A model generated the notes under the pieces. That model worked only from the letters and a program-made list of their open reading frames with translations. It was not told the origin of the DNA and did no database searches. Below, piece by piece: positions 54,068 to 63,745 of a stretch of 64,000 nt of DNA. Every line of letters starts with the position of its first letter. The first letter of the stretch is position 1. The stretch lies in assembly GCF_024362485.1 (NCBI RefSeq), contig NZ_CP101456.1, positions 3,472,001-3,536,000 of the forward strand. The letters run 5' to 3'. This DNA is from Natronobeatus ordinarius (GTDB lineage: Archaea > Halobacteriota > Halobacteria > Halobacteriales > Natrialbaceae). A program made the position numbers and the translations under genes.

Positions 54068-56656
54068 GTGCCATTACGAGAAGCACGGTCAATCGATCAG
54101 CTCTATTCGAGGGTTGCTGAGTGCGACATTGCGCTTACTGGTGAAGCACCCCTTGCACTCGCACTCGATAACCGGGTGCAAAGCCCTCGAATCGGCCGGT
54201 TGTCGGCTACACCGCGAAGCTATGCCGTCCAGGAGATGTTTCCCGATGACATCCGACCGCTCTTTTTCGAAATCGTCGCACAGACGGATCTCTCGTGGAA
54301 GCAAGCAGTGAGAGCACTCGAGCTGTGTATCGATTGTTGGACAGCGACGGGCGACCGTGAACAGATACTCGAGTATCCTGAGTTCAACAACCTCACTATC
54401 CAATCAGTGGTCGGGATGCTGGGAGAACTCGAGAGCAGCTATCGGGCTATCGAGCGCACGACGCTCTCATCGGAGCAAGAGATTGCGGTAATTGACGAAG
54501 CTCATCTGTCCGATCTCGACCGAAAACTCCTCCCTTCTGATGGGTACGAGACCTATTCGTCGCTGGGCGAGACTCATGTTCCCTTCCCCGAGCTACACAT
54601 CTTCCCATCAGCGACAGCAATCGTCTCGGCAATCGTCGACCAGATTGATCCAGACACAGCGGATCGATTTGGAATCGTTCTTGCCGAGGGGAGTCTGTAT
54701 AGCGCGTTGATCGAGTCTGCCCTCGAGGCAAGAGAAATTCCCTATCGCGGTGGACCTGGGTTCGAGGACGATGACGATGTGCGGGCGTTTTTCCGACTCC
54801 TAGAAGCGACATTTTCGGGATCCGACCAGCGAGTCGCAGAAATTCGGCCGGTGCTCACGACAGCCGGAATCGACCTTTCCAGAGATATAGAAGAACAACG
54901 GGTGGATTCACTTGGACCAGATCAACTTGGAGTCTACGTTGAGTTCCAGGAGGCCGTCGACGAAGGAACGTTCCGCGATGTCGTATCGATGTACGAGTCG
55001 ATCAGTGGCACCCAGTTAGCTGAACTTCGACGCGAGCTTCAGAACCTTGGAATACTTAACAATATTGTAACAGAAGATCGCGTTTCGCGCTTCCGGTACT
55101 ATCTCGATGCGTTCACTGTTCCAACGGACGGAGATACTACTGATGGGGTTCTCTTGGCAGATGCGACGTCCACAGCATACGTTGACCGGCCTGTCGTTTT
55201 CTACGTCGGTCTGGGCCCGGAGTGGGCACAGAGCCCACCAGACTATCCCTGGATTGACCGGGAAGCATACTTAGAACGCGACCTCGAGCGATTCGAGCGA
55301 TTGCTCCAGAACGGGACACAACGGTACTATTTCGTCCAAGAGACGCAGGCCGGCAGCGACGTGACTCCGTGTGTGTATCTGCGGCGACTCCGTGACGAGC
55401 CGTTTGACTCATTCGGTGATCTTCCACATACACAATACGGCGGACACACGACCTCATCTCTGACGTCGCCGTTTCCTGAACCAGACGATCCCCCGACACC
55501 ACCCCAACGCATAGAGACGATTAGTCAATCCCGACTGAAAGCCCTCACAAATTCGCCTCGAGATGCGTACTTCGATCGATTGGTCCAATCGCCGTCGTCA
55601 GTTCACATGGTTCGCGGAACGCTTCTCCACGAGGCCGCTGAGATTTACGTTTCCGATCCATCGATACTAGAGGACCAGCGTGGTCGCGTGCTTGACGCGA
55701 TGTGTGAGCGGTTGAACCCATACCTAGGTGACTCGAAGCAAGCCGTCCAGCGAACGTATTTGGAGGTTGGACTCGATGCGATCACGGCGTATCTGGACGA
55801 AAACCCGCCGGCGGAAGGAAGCTACGAAACCTACGATCACCGGGACCACGAAAACGAACTCGCTACCGAACTCGGTGTCGAGTGTGACTCACAGCTAACA
55901 GAACGCTGGTTCGCATCGCCGTCGATCGGAGTTCACGGGTACGTCGATTTGGTCCAGAGCGAAACCTCGATCGTCGATTACAAGACCGGGAACAAAAAGG
56001 ACGCTTCGGACATACTCGAGGCGGCATCGATCGATCCGGTCGATGAGTACCCCAATTTTCAGGCACTCGTCTATCTCGCCAAACATCGAGAGGAACGGCC
56101 GGATGAGCGCCTCGAACTCCATTTCATCCATCTGCTCGACGGGGTCGATGAAGCCCTCACGGGATCACCGCCCGATCTAGCAGATCTTGTTACGACGATC
56201 ACCTACGTTCCAGCGACGTTTAGCGAGTTCGTCGCGAGCCGAGATACCTTCGAGAGTGTAACTGATTATGCCGATTCGAACAAGCGGTGTCGGGCGTTGC
56301 ACCCGCTCGGGTACGAAGCCTACAGGGACTTTTTCGAGACTCACGAGCTTCCCCGAGCTGGAGACGATCCCGAACAACGGGCGACGATCACCGAGGAGTT
56401 CGTCGCCTATGCCCAGGAGCGCGTTGGCGAATACAAGTACGTCCGTCAAGGCTGCGAGAAGGTGATCGAGGATCTTGACGATGTACCGACCGGATACGTC
56501 CTGCAATCGGACCTCGATGCGTTCGAGGCGTTCGTCGACGAGCAACTCGAGGCCCTGAACGAGTATCGAAACAGTCGGTTCCCGGTAGCCTATCGGGAGG
56601 ACGGACCGACTTGGGACCGCGTCGATCATCGAGACCTCATACTCACAGACCGATGA
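54068..56656 (+). CDS. AddB-like PD-(D/E)XK nuclease protein
   Basis: The 862-residue product starts at GTG 54068; no better ATG exists nearby. The body resembles the inactivated helicase of AddB-type proteins (FGIVLAEGSLYSALIESALE, VVFYVGLGPEWAQS). The C-terminus is a RecB-type nuclease: TLLHEAAEIYV, then GVHGYVDLVQ and TSIVDYKTGNK (catalytic D and D-x-K at about 623-640), then YPNFQALVYLAKH. There is no Walker A, and the iron-sulfur cysteines of bacterial AddB are not evident. The stop overlaps the following helicase by 4 nt, so the two form one enzyme that unwinds and degrades DNA ends, comparable to AddAB/RecBCD. Confidence 0.8.
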   Translation: MPLREARSIDQLYSRVAECDIALTGEAPLALALDNRVQSPRIGRLSATPRSYAVQEMFPDDIRPLFFEIVAQTDLSWKQAVRALELCIDCWTATGDREQILEYPEFNNLTIQSVVGMLGELESSYRAIERTTLSSEQEIAVIDEAHLSDLDRKLLPSDGYETYSSLGETHVPFPELHIFPSATAIVSAIVDQIDPDTADRFGIVLAEGSLYSALIESALEAREIPYRGGPGFEDDDDVRAFFRLLEATFSGSDQRVAEIRPVLTTAGIDLSRDIEEQRVDSLGPDQLGVYVEFQEAVDEGTFRDVVSMYESISGTQLAELRRELQNLGILNNIVTEDRVSRFRYYLDAFTVPTDGDTTDGVLLADATSTAYVDRPVVFYVGLGPEWAQSPPDYPWIDREAYLERDLERFERLLQNGTQRYYFVQETQAGSDVTPCVYLRRLRDEPFDSFGDLPHTQYGGHTTSSLTSPFPEPDDPPTPPQRIETISQSRLKALTNSPRDAYFDRLVQSPSSVHMVRGTLLHEAAEIYVSDPSILEDQRGRVLDAMCERLNPYLGDSKQAVQRTYLEVGLDAITAYLDENPPAEGSYETYDHRDHENELATELGVECDSQLTERWFASPSIGVHGYVDLVQSETSIVDYKTGNKKDASDILEAASIDPVDEYPNFQALVYLAKHREERPDERLELHFIHLLDGVDEALTGSPPDLADLVTTITYVPATFSEFVASRDTFESVTDYADSNKRCRALHPLGYEAYRDFFETHELPRAGDDPEQRATITEEFVAYAQERVGEYKYVRQGCEKVIEDLDDVPTGYVLQSDLDAFEAFVDEQLEALNEYRNSRFPVAYREDGPTWDRVDHRDLILTDR

Positions 56657-59595
56657 CTGAAATCTCACCAAATCGGGAGCAAGAAACACTGATTGAACAT
56701 ACCGACGGGATTTATCTCGTCGATGCCGGCGCGGGGACGGGCAAGACGTTCACCGTAACGCACCGGTATGCCAACATCCTCGAGAAACCGGACATCGAAC
56801 CAGAGGACGTCCTTTTGGCCACCTTCACGCGGAATGCTGCTGCAGAGATGGCCGATCGGATCGCTCGCCAGTCCCCATACGACCCCGTCCAGTTACAGGA
56901 CGCCCCGATTAGTACGTTTCACGGCTACTGTTATCAGCTGCTTCGACGCTATGGGCACGAAATCCCGGCCGAAATCGGGATTGACGACCAGATTCCACAA
57001 TCACTCGAATTGATCGAGGATGGGATTCGGGAGGGAGAGCTGTTCAATACGTTTATCACTCGTTTCGAAGACCGTCACCCCGAATACGAGCACCTTTTCG
57101 CAGCGCTGAACGATCCCAGTACTCTGCGCTCGTTGATCGCCGAACTCGCTGCGAAAGGCGTAATCCCTGAACGCGACGGCTGGTACCGAGATACCGGCAC
57201 CCCGCTTTTCGGTGACCGGGAGGCGTTCATGGATCTTGTCGAACGGGAGAATCAACCCAACGAGGGGGCAAACGGTCCCACACAATCCGATGCACGTTCG
57301 TCAGTAAGTGGGTGGGATGCAACTGAATACGTTCCCGATGCACCGACAGCCGACGAGATCGTCGGGTACCCACAGCTTCACACTGAACCTGTCGAGCAGG
57401 CCTTCGACGAGGACCGGGAGGACTTACTTGCCTTTGTACACGACGTCTATTTCGAGTACCTCGAGTATGCGCTCGAGCGCAACTACCTCACGCAGGGACT
57501 CATGCTCGCGATGGCGTTCGTGATGCTGTGTGAGGATGCGGCGGTTCGCGAACGGGTTCGCCACCAGTACGTCATGGTCGACGAATTCCAGGATACCAAC
57601 GAGTTACAATTCAAGCTCACGCTGCTCCTTGCTGGTGAAAATAACATCTGCGTCGTCGGAGATTGGAAACAGAGTATCTACGGATTCCAGTATACCACGG
57701 TCGAAAACATTCAGAATTTCGAGGAGCGAATCTCGCGATACAAGGCGGAATTGAATCGGGACGAGACTCGAGTCCAGTATGCCGTCGACGAGGTCGAGAC
57801 GATACCACTGAAGAAGAACTACCGATCTACGGAATCGATTCTCTCGCTGGCGACGGAGACGTTGACAACCCCAGCAACGAACAGTGAGTCCCTGAATGCA
57901 GAGGAAATAGAGAGCGAGATCACGCCACTCGAGGCCACGAGCCGCGTTGATAACAGCAACATTCAGGCGGTTACCAACGAAGATGAACTCGAACTGCTCC
58001 TCGACCGAATACAGCATGTCGTCGGAAACGAGGACTACAGCGTCGAGGTACGGGACGAACCAGCCTCGACAGCAGAGATGTCTGTGGAGGAGCAAGCAGC
58101 TGCTGAACGAGAACGGCTCGGTGCCCCATCGTATAGCGATATCGCCGTCTTTACTCGAACTCGATCGTTTGCTCGTGACTTCCTCGAGAAGGCAGACGAG
58201 TACGGTATTCCGATCGCGTACGAAGGTGGGGTGGAGTTATTCGATACCGATCAGGCGAAGCTTCTGTTAGCATGGCTTCGGATTTGCGAATCGAACGATC
58301 AACGAGGGTGGGCGACCGTTCTGGAAGAAGCTGGATACACACTCTCGCACGCTCGTGAGATCCTCGAGGCCGAACAGTATCCCGACGCAATGGTTACGTT
58401 TCGGGACTCCTTGCGCGAGTGTGAGACCATCGGCGGGTTTGCCCGAATTGTCTTCGACGAATACGGGTACGACGGAGCGTATGCAAACGGCTTACTCGGT
58501 GAACTCACGGGTATGCATGAGACGACACTTGCAACCCGGGGCGAGGCAATCACCTACATAGAGGAACACCTTGAGGCCGGATCCACGATCGAAATAGATT
58601 CGAGCCCGGGCGAGGATTCCGTCACGCTTCAGACGATACACAGTGCGAAAGGATTGGAATACCCGATCGTATTCTGTGCGAACATGAATCGGCGAGCATT
58701 CCCGCATTACGGGCGACCATCGTCAGGTACGATCCAGTATCGGGAACCGATCGGGCTCAGACAACGATCCATCTACAGCGAGGCGAGCGGTCGACCCTAC
58801 GTCCACAAACACTGGCCGTACGATCTTCTCACCGGCTGTTTGCCATCGAAATACGATGAAGAGCGTCGACTCTTCTACGTTGCGGTGACTCGAGCGAAGC
58901 GACATCTGTTCCTCACAGCTGGTGACTCGCCAAGTCCGTTCTTCACCGAACTCCCGCTCGAGCCGATCGAACTTGAACCATCCGTCGACACCGAAACCGA
59001 ATATCGAGAGGACGAGGTGCCGTTTTCAATCACGCCCCCCGAACGAACGAAGCCTCGGCGGATGAGCGTCCACGACATCATGGATGATAGCGTGTACGAA
59101 GAGGTCACGGAAGGACGAGGGACGGAGTTCGGGGACGCGCTTCACGAATTCGCTGAGGAGTACGCACGAGGGAACGACCCCTCACCGAGTAATGATGACC
59201 AGGAACGCGTAGCGACGCTCCTTGATACGCTCGACGGGAAATTCAAACCGGAAGTTACGGCGATCCTTCCCCTGGATTTGGATCCACAGGTTACCCTCGT
59301 CGGCATTATCGATTTACTCGTAATCGCGCCAGACCGGATCCAGATTATCGACTACAAGACGGACCTCTCCCGCCATGCAGAGGCCGAATACAGGAAACAG
59401 ATTAGCGTCTATTATCACGTTGCAGCCGAGCAGTACCCAGACCGCACTATCTCGATCAGTGTCTTCTATACTGCCGATAACGAGCGCGTAGAAGTATCGC
59501 CGCTCACGCTCGAAGATCTACAGGAAATGACAACATCCGCAATTGAGCGTGAGGCGATCTTCCCTGAGGAAGTGCAAGAAGTTTCACTTGAGTGA
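56653..59595 (+). CDS. AddA-like UvrD/RecB-family helicase-nuclease
   Basis: The ATG at 56653 (MTEISPNREQ) overlaps the previous stop; 980 residues. Superfamily 1 helicase motifs are complete: LVDAGAGTGKTFTVTHRY (about 22-39), ATFTRNAAAEMADRI, VMVDEFQDTNE (about 306), GDWKQSIYGFQ, TLQTIHSAKGLEYPIV and RRLFYVAVTRAKRHLF. A C-terminal nuclease follows with VTLVGIIDLLV, IQIIDYKTDLS (about 894) and RKQISVYYHV. This is the layout of AddA. With the AddB-like partner it can resect DNA ends. The position next to Fic and plasmid-type genes suggests a mobile, defence-linked copy. Confidence 0.85.
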   Translation: MTEISPNREQETLIEHTDGIYLVDAGAGTGKTFTVTHRYANILEKPDIEPEDVLLATFTRNAAAEMADRIARQSPYDPVQLQDAPISTFHGYCYQLLRRYGHEIPAEIGIDDQIPQSLELIEDGIREGELFNTFITRFEDRHPEYEHLFAALNDPSTLRSLIAELAAKGVIPERDGWYRDTGTPLFGDREAFMDLVERENQPNEGANGPTQSDARSSVSGWDATEYVPDAPTADEIVGYPQLHTEPVEQAFDEDREDLLAFVHDVYFEYLEYALERNYLTQGLMLAMAFVMLCEDAAVRERVRHQYVMVDEFQDTNELQFKLTLLLAGENNICVVGDWKQSIYGFQYTTVENIQNFEERISRYKAELNRDETRVQYAVDEVETIPLKKNYRSTESILSLATETLTTPATNSESLNAEEIESEITPLEATSRVDNSNIQAVTNEDELELLLDRIQHVVGNEDYSVEVRDEPASTAEMSVEEQAAAERERLGAPSYSDIAVFTRTRSFARDFLEKADEYGIPIAYEGGVELFDTDQAKLLLAWLRICESNDQRGWATVLEEAGYTLSHAREILEAEQYPDAMVTFRDSLRECETIGGFARIVFDEYGYDGAYANGLLGELTGMHETTLATRGEAITYIEEHLEAGSTIEIDSSPGEDSVTLQTIHSAKGLEYPIVFCANMNRRAFPHYGRPSSGTIQYREPIGLRQRSIYSEASGRPYVHKHWPYDLLTGCLPSKYDEERRLFYVAVTRAKRHLFLTAGDSPSPFFTELPLEPIELEPSVDTETEYREDEVPFSITPPERTKPRRMSVHDIMDDSVYEEVTEGRGTEFGDALHEFAEEYARGNDPSPSNDDQERVATLLDTLDGKFKPEVTAILPLDLDPQVTLVGIIDLLVIAPDRIQIIDYKTDLSRHAEAEYRKQISVYYHVAAEQYPDRTISISVFYTADNERVEVSPLTLEDLQEMTTSAIEREAIFPEEVQEVSLE

Positions 59596-59616
59596 TTGTC
59601 CAATTTCGTCGATGTC

Positions 59617-59752
59617 CTTTTGACTCGTCTCGCGGACTGCCGACGCGGTGCTCGAGCTCTCGAAGGCCGCCTGGCAGTGACAAAGAAGGTCCAGCCGAAG
59701 AACGGCCTCGAGTACACCGAACGACGAGTCCTACTAATGGACGACGTCGACA
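59617..59752 (+). pseudogene. Broken copy of the 3' end of the 48390 gene
   Basis: The sequence from about 59617 to 59752 matches 49095-49218 at the DNA level, including CTCGAGCTCTCGAAG, AAGAACGGCCTCGAGTACAC and ATGGACGACG. Small deletions and an early stop break the frame. It marks a second, mostly lost copy of the plasmid-type module. Confidence 0.8.
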
Positions 59753-59936
59753 CTGACTTCTCTTTAAGTGCTTCTGGTCACAAGGTAGAGCTACGAAGGG
59801 ATTTTCGCCGTGCACCTCGTCGACGAGCGACGCTCTCGTCGATGGTACTTGACCCACCCAAATCCACCATCGGCGTTAACGCCGGCTTGTGTCTCGCCTT
59901 ACTCGCGTCCTCCAGTGAACGAAACTTCCTGACAGC

Positions 59937-61082
59937 TCACTCGAGAATGTCGAACACGTCGACTGCCTTGTACTCTTTCCCGCGTTGCTTTCCAGTCACT
60001 TCCTCGATGAGGCCATCCTCTTCGAGGTCATCGACGATCTTGTACGCGGTCCGGCGCGAGACATCGAGATACTCCAGAAGATCTGGGGCTCTGAAGTAGG
60101 GGTACTGGAGCAACTGTCGGGCGAATTCGTCCGTGTTCGTGGTGCCTGAATACTCCGTCTCATATCGCTCTTGGAGTTCACGAAGTTGATGAGTTCGACC
60201 GTATGAATTCTCGGCTTGACTTCGAAGCCCCTCGAGGAAGAACGTAAACCATTCTTCCCACTCCCCCTCCTCACTCACCGCACGCATCCGTTCGACGTAC
60301 TCGACTTTGTGCCGATTGAAGTATGCGCTTGGGTAAATGTATGGACTCTCGAGATATCCCTCACTCGCCAGGTAGAGGATAATCAGGAGTCGACCAAGCC
60401 GACCGTTTCCGTCCGAAAATGGATGGACTGTCTCGAAGAAGTAGTGGATTATCGCAGCATCGATGAGCGGATGGGACTGTCCACCCATCTGGATGTACGA
60501 CTCGAGTGACTGCATGAGTCCAGCGAGCACTTCCGGGGTTGGTGGGACGAACGGACGTTGGCCAGACCGTGGACTCGCTAGATGCACCATGTGGTCGCGA
60601 AAGTCACCAACGACCTCACCATCGTTACGGACGTCCTCGAGCAATATCGAATGGAGGTCCTTGATGAGCGAGAGTGTTATCGACTCTCCGTTCTCAATCT
60701 GATCGAGGCCATAGGTTAGCGCATTCTCGTAATTGAGAGCCTCTTTCAGATCTTTCTCAACCGTTGTCTCTGTCTCACCAGCGGTGTGTTGTGTGTGATA
60801 CGCCTCGAGATCTTGAAGTGCGACATCTGCTCCTTCGATGCGTGCGGATTCGACGGCCTCAATGCGAATAAGAGAGGTATAGAGAACTGCTGAGAAGTCA
60901 ACTGTTGAGCTAATGCCGTCAACACGGCCGATCTGATACGCGGCATCGGCCACGAGATCATGCGTCTGATCAGAGATCTCGAGCTTTGGCTCTATTGGGA
61001 GCGCCTCCGGTGAATAGTATGGGTTTGGATGGTAGGGTACGTATTTTCCTGGGGCGCTATCTGGAAGCTTTCTCGTTGGCAT
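59937..61082 (-). CDS. Fic family AMP-transferase with winged-helix C-terminus
   Basis: The 381-residue protein has a canonical Fic motif VHPFSDGNGRLGRLL at 219-233 (all residues for AMP transfer present). It has an inhibitory helix motif ESARIEGAD near 78-86 (S-x3-E-G, class II, N-terminal) and the flap FVPPTPEVL near 178-186. The last 60 residues are a winged helix (LLEYLDVSRRTAYKIVDDLE), likely for DNA binding and self-control. Fic enzymes of this architecture modify host proteins and are kept silent by the inhibitory Glu (about E83). It is preceded by two promoter-like repeats. Confidence 0.9.
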   Translation of the reverse strand: MPTRKLPDSAPGKYVPYHPNPYYSPEALPIEPKLEISDQTHDLVADAAYQIGRVDGISSTVDFSAVLYTSLIRIEAVESARIEGADVALQDLEAYHTQHTAGETETTVEKDLKEALNYENALTYGLDQIENGESITLSLIKDLHSILLEDVRNDGEVVGDFRDHMVHLASPRSGQRPFVPPTPEVLAGLMQSLESYIQMGGQSHPLIDAAIIHYFFETVHPFSDGNGRLGRLLIILYLASEGYLESPYIYPSAYFNRHKVEYVERMRAVSEEGEWEEWFTFFLEGLRSQAENSYGRTHQLRELQERYETEYSGTTNTDEFARQLLQYPYFRAPDLLEYLDVSRRTAYKIVDDLEEDGLIEEVTGKQRGKEYKAVDVFDILE

Positions 61083-61118
61083 CTCGGTGGTAGTACCTAC
61101 ACCCCCATTGATTTAGGT

Positions 61119-61128
61119 ATTTTTATAG
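61119..61128 (-). promoter_or_regulatory. TATA box of the fic gene
   Basis: CTATAAAAAT on the minus strand about 40 nt before the ATG at 61082, three bases after the motif CCCTTCGTATAC. Confidence 0.5.
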
Positions 61129-61131
61129 TCA

Positions 61132-61246
61132 GTATACGAAGGGCTCGAGAATGAATCGCGCTGTGAAAACGGGGCTGCAATAGTATACGTGCGAAGTTCA
61201 ATACGCTCTTTTCGTGCATTCAATATATAAGTAGGTATACGAAGGG
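61132..61246 (-). promoter_or_regulatory. Duplicated 12-bp motif before TATA-like boxes
   Basis: CCCTTCGTATAC (minus strand) occurs at 61132-61143 and again at 61235-61246, each followed three bases later by a TATA-like stretch (CTATAAAAA and CTTATATAT). It overlaps the BRE position and may be an operator, possibly for the winged helix of the Fic protein. Confidence 0.45.
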
Positions 61247-61649
61247 TGTCTTCGAGATCGTGCACTTCGCATTCTGTGTCTCGGTCTCGATGAGCCGCCT
61301 CGGGGTCAAGTGGTTCGAGAATCTCCGATTCTCATCATCGAGCGAAACCGACGGTTTCGCGGACATCGCAAAGCTCCGCTTCGCTCAGTCACGGAAATCA
61401 AAGATTCCCGTACGACCCCGAGGCACTCGCCTTGTTTTCTCTGTAGAGCCAGCCATTACTCAGTGATGAGTCATACCGCCACATAGCGTTTCGGGACCAA
61501 GAAGTGGGTCGTGTCTCAAACTTGTATAGAGTCGTAACTGACTCCTGTGGAAATAGGGTCACCGCTGGTATCCAGCCCGAAGTGACCAATACACGCCACA
61601 ATCGACGCACAGTTCACAGTTAGTCTCAACACAGACACAATATCACCCA
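61247..61649. other. 403-bp region without a gene, with a double-hairpin element
   Basis: Hairpins GAGAATC-TCC-GATTCTC (61317-61333) and GCGAAACCG-A-CGGTTTCGC (61342-61360) are of the same design as the insert in the toxin gene; a weaker third (GCAAAGC..GCTTCGC) follows at about 61367-61385. No coding frame looks real. Confidence 0.5.
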
Positions 61650-62213
61650 TCATTTAACTCGAACGTCGATTAACTCACCTATCTCATGAGTTGGCGGGTC
61701 GTACTGAATGTGGAAATTGGAGTTGTATGAACGCTTAAGACCCTCTTCTGTCCGTTCAACGTCAACAACGACTGTCGGGCGTCCATCCCACGGAGGAAGC
61801 ACCTCCTCTTGGCGGCCTTCTTCGATCGCTCTTTCTGCTTCCTCCATCGTGATGTCGGACTCCTCGATCCACTCTCTTGAAGCTCGAACTCCGACTACAC
61901 AGCGTTCTGGATTTCCATCCAGGGGTTCCGTGTACACGACTGACGGGTTGATTCCCGTGCGTTCGAGTTCGTCCATTTTGATCGCCGCGTGGCACATTAG
62001 CAACCCCTCGAGGTGTTCGACCTCGGCACGCTGTATCGTTGCGTTTATCGTCGCCTTCGGGAGCGTGTCGCTCTGATACGACCGGCCATCGTACTTCTCG
62101 GTAGGAACGCTGATCGGACCTTTGAACCGGAAGGTGACATCGAGCCCTTCAGCATCGCAGATCGTCTGAATGATTGATGCTGTTCTCGAAGCGCCGCCAT
62201 TTATACTCGTCAT
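61650..62213 (-). CDS. Hypothetical protein coupled to a DUF7342-like regulator
   Basis: The 187-residue protein has no motif I can name. It has a predicted alpha/beta start (IIQTICDAEGLDVTFRFKGP) and a beta-rich end (RPTVVVDVERTEEGLKRSYN). It overlaps the upstream regulator by 4 nt, a pairing seen in many haloarchaeal accessory regions. A toxin or effector role under control of the regulator is possible but not shown. Confidence 0.6.
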   Translation of the reverse strand: MTSINGGASRTASIIQTICDAEGLDVTFRFKGPISVPTEKYDGRSYQSDTLPKATINATIQRAEVEHLEGLLMCHAAIKMDELERTGINPSVVYTEPLDGNPERCVVGVRASREWIEESDITMEEAERAIEEGRQEEVLPPWDGRPTVVVDVERTEEGLKRSYNSNFHIQYDPPTHEIGELIDVRVK

Positions 62214-62731
62214 TCGTCACCTTCATTTGACGAGTCGGCCCGTTGAACAGCGCGTTTCAAGATCGTAATGTCTCGGCGAATCGTCCGCCATTCTGTAAGG
62301 TCGTCCCACCGGTCGTGAAGCGTTTCGTGATCTTCGACAGGATCATCAGAGACGACGACAGCATCGGAATCAGGGACCCCATACGTTTCCTGAAGATCCT
62401 GGTCTGCTTCAATGAGTTCTGCCAAACGCGAACGAAGCTCACCTGCGCTGTGTTCGCGTGCAAGCGTTTCAACACGTTTCCACTGGAAGTAGGATGGATT
62501 ACGCTGATACTGAGCTTGTCGGGTTCCTGTTCGTTCTGCAATCCCCATCTCGACAAGTTGCTCGAGTGCCTGACGAGCACCAGTCTCAGAACAGCGAGCC
62601 CACTCTGCGAACTGTTGTGCAGAAACAGGATCCGCCGTGCCGACGAGAATGTCGTAGACACGCTGGAACGTCGTCCGATCCGCATCCCACTGTTTTGACG
62701 GATCGTTTGGGAAGGTTAATCGTTTTGTCAT
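62210..62731 (-). CDS. Winged-helix regulator, DUF7342-like
   Basis: The ATG at 62731 (MTKRLTFPNDPSKQWDADRT) is preferred; the frame is open to 62758. 173 residues. The N-terminal winged helix reads TTFQRVYDILVGTADPVSAQ, CSETGARQALEQLVEMGIAE and RRNPSYFQWKRVETLAREHS-like family text. The C-terminal half (DHETLHDRWDDLTEWRTIRR) ends in a helix ITILKRAVQRA. The pattern is that of DUF7342 proteins, frequent on haloarchaeal mobile DNA. It controls, or acts with, the gene it overlaps. Confidence 0.78.
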   Translation of the reverse strand: MTKRLTFPNDPSKQWDADRTTFQRVYDILVGTADPVSAQQFAEWARCSETGARQALEQLVEMGIAERTGTRQAQYQRNPSYFQWKRVETLAREHSAGELRSRLAELIEADQDLQETYGVPDSDAVVVSDDPVEDHETLHDRWDDLTEWRTIRRDITILKRAVQRADSSNEGDE

Positions 62732-62806
62732 ACTACCTTCTTCGAGGGTATAGTGCATATATCTTGCCTGGAGGGCAGATATATGATCTCCATATCCAAG
62801 TTCTCT

Positions 62807-63745
62807 TCAGCTTGTTTTGTCCATCTCCTCCTCAACGACGTCGATGATCTCCTGAGAAGCCGAACTGATCCGCTCGAGCCGCTCAAGAATTGTCTCCGGT
62901 TCCTCCTTCTCCCACGCGGCGAGGTAGAACGCTGACCCACTCGTGTCCAGCCCAAAGTACCGACCGACGATGTGGCCGACTGCTTCGGCCTCGAGTTCAC
63001 GCTTTGCCCGTTCGTCTTCAGTATCGAGACCGCCGTGCAGCAGTGCATGAGCGTACTCGTGAACGAGTGTGACGGCGAGATCAGCCTCGTTTTCATGATC
63101 ACGGACCTCGACGAGTGGCCGTTTCTCCAGACGATACTGACAGACGCCTTTGGCGCTGCCGTGAGACCATTTTCGAGGGGATACGACCTCAACCTCTACC
63201 TCAAGGACAACCGCTGCCTCGAGGAGTGCTGGTACCAGTTCGTCGGCAGTGCCGTTTGCCTCGGTCTCGAGTTCCGGGAGTGACTCTCCCTCAGTCTGGG
63301 ATATGTCGAAGACTGGTGCTGGTCGAAAGCCGACGAGTCCCTTGTTCCACTCGTCGGGTTCCGTTTCGTCGTATCCGCACTCACTCCGTTCGTGGTACGA
63401 CGACGAGTTTCCACACTCGGGGCATTTCCTCGCGATGATCGGCGCCCAGATCCAGATAGCCTTCTCGCCTTTACTCACACATCGATCGAACTCGTTTTGC
63501 CACGTTCTGTAGCCAGCGACTCGAGTCGCATGCGGACACTGGACCTTGATCAGCAGTGTGTTTCGAGGAGAGTAGTCGTGGAACTCACTCTGGACGTCGA
63601 GCCACTCTCTGAACTGGTCGCTCGAGACCGCATCGTCGACCTCACAGACGAGGTCCTCGAGCCACGTTTCGATCGTACTGTGCATTTCGTCGTGCCGGGT
63701 GTCCGAATCGTCGAACGTTTCCCGGGTGCTGTTGCTCGTAGCCAT
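62807..63745 (-). CDS. ArdC-like antirestriction protein with metallopeptidase motif
   Basis: The 312-residue protein has the ArdC-type ssDNA-binding N-terminus (FHDYSPRNTLLIKVQCPHAT, VAGYRTWQNEFDRCVSKGEK) and a C-terminal zincin domain with VTLVHEYAHALLHGG (HExxH at 229-233) and the later Glu in AEAVGHIVGRYFGLD. An insert CPECG (108-112) with a further Cys at 123 suggests an extra zinc site. ArdC proteins shield incoming plasmid DNA from restriction during conjugation. Its presence fits a plasmid/ICE origin of this end of the window and opposes the restriction genes 20 kb away. Confidence 0.82.
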   Translation of the reverse strand: MATSNSTRETFDDSDTRHDEMHSTIETWLEDLVCEVDDAVSSDQFREWLDVQSEFHDYSPRNTLLIKVQCPHATRVAGYRTWQNEFDRCVSKGEKAIWIWAPIIARKCPECGNSSSYHERSECGYDETEPDEWNKGLVGFRPAPVFDISQTEGESLPELETEANGTADELVPALLEAAVVLEVEVEVVSPRKWSHGSAKGVCQYRLEKRPLVEVRDHENEADLAVTLVHEYAHALLHGGLDTEDERAKRELEAEAVGHIVGRYFGLDTSGSAFYLAAWEKEEPETILERLERISSASQEIIDVVEEEMDKTS

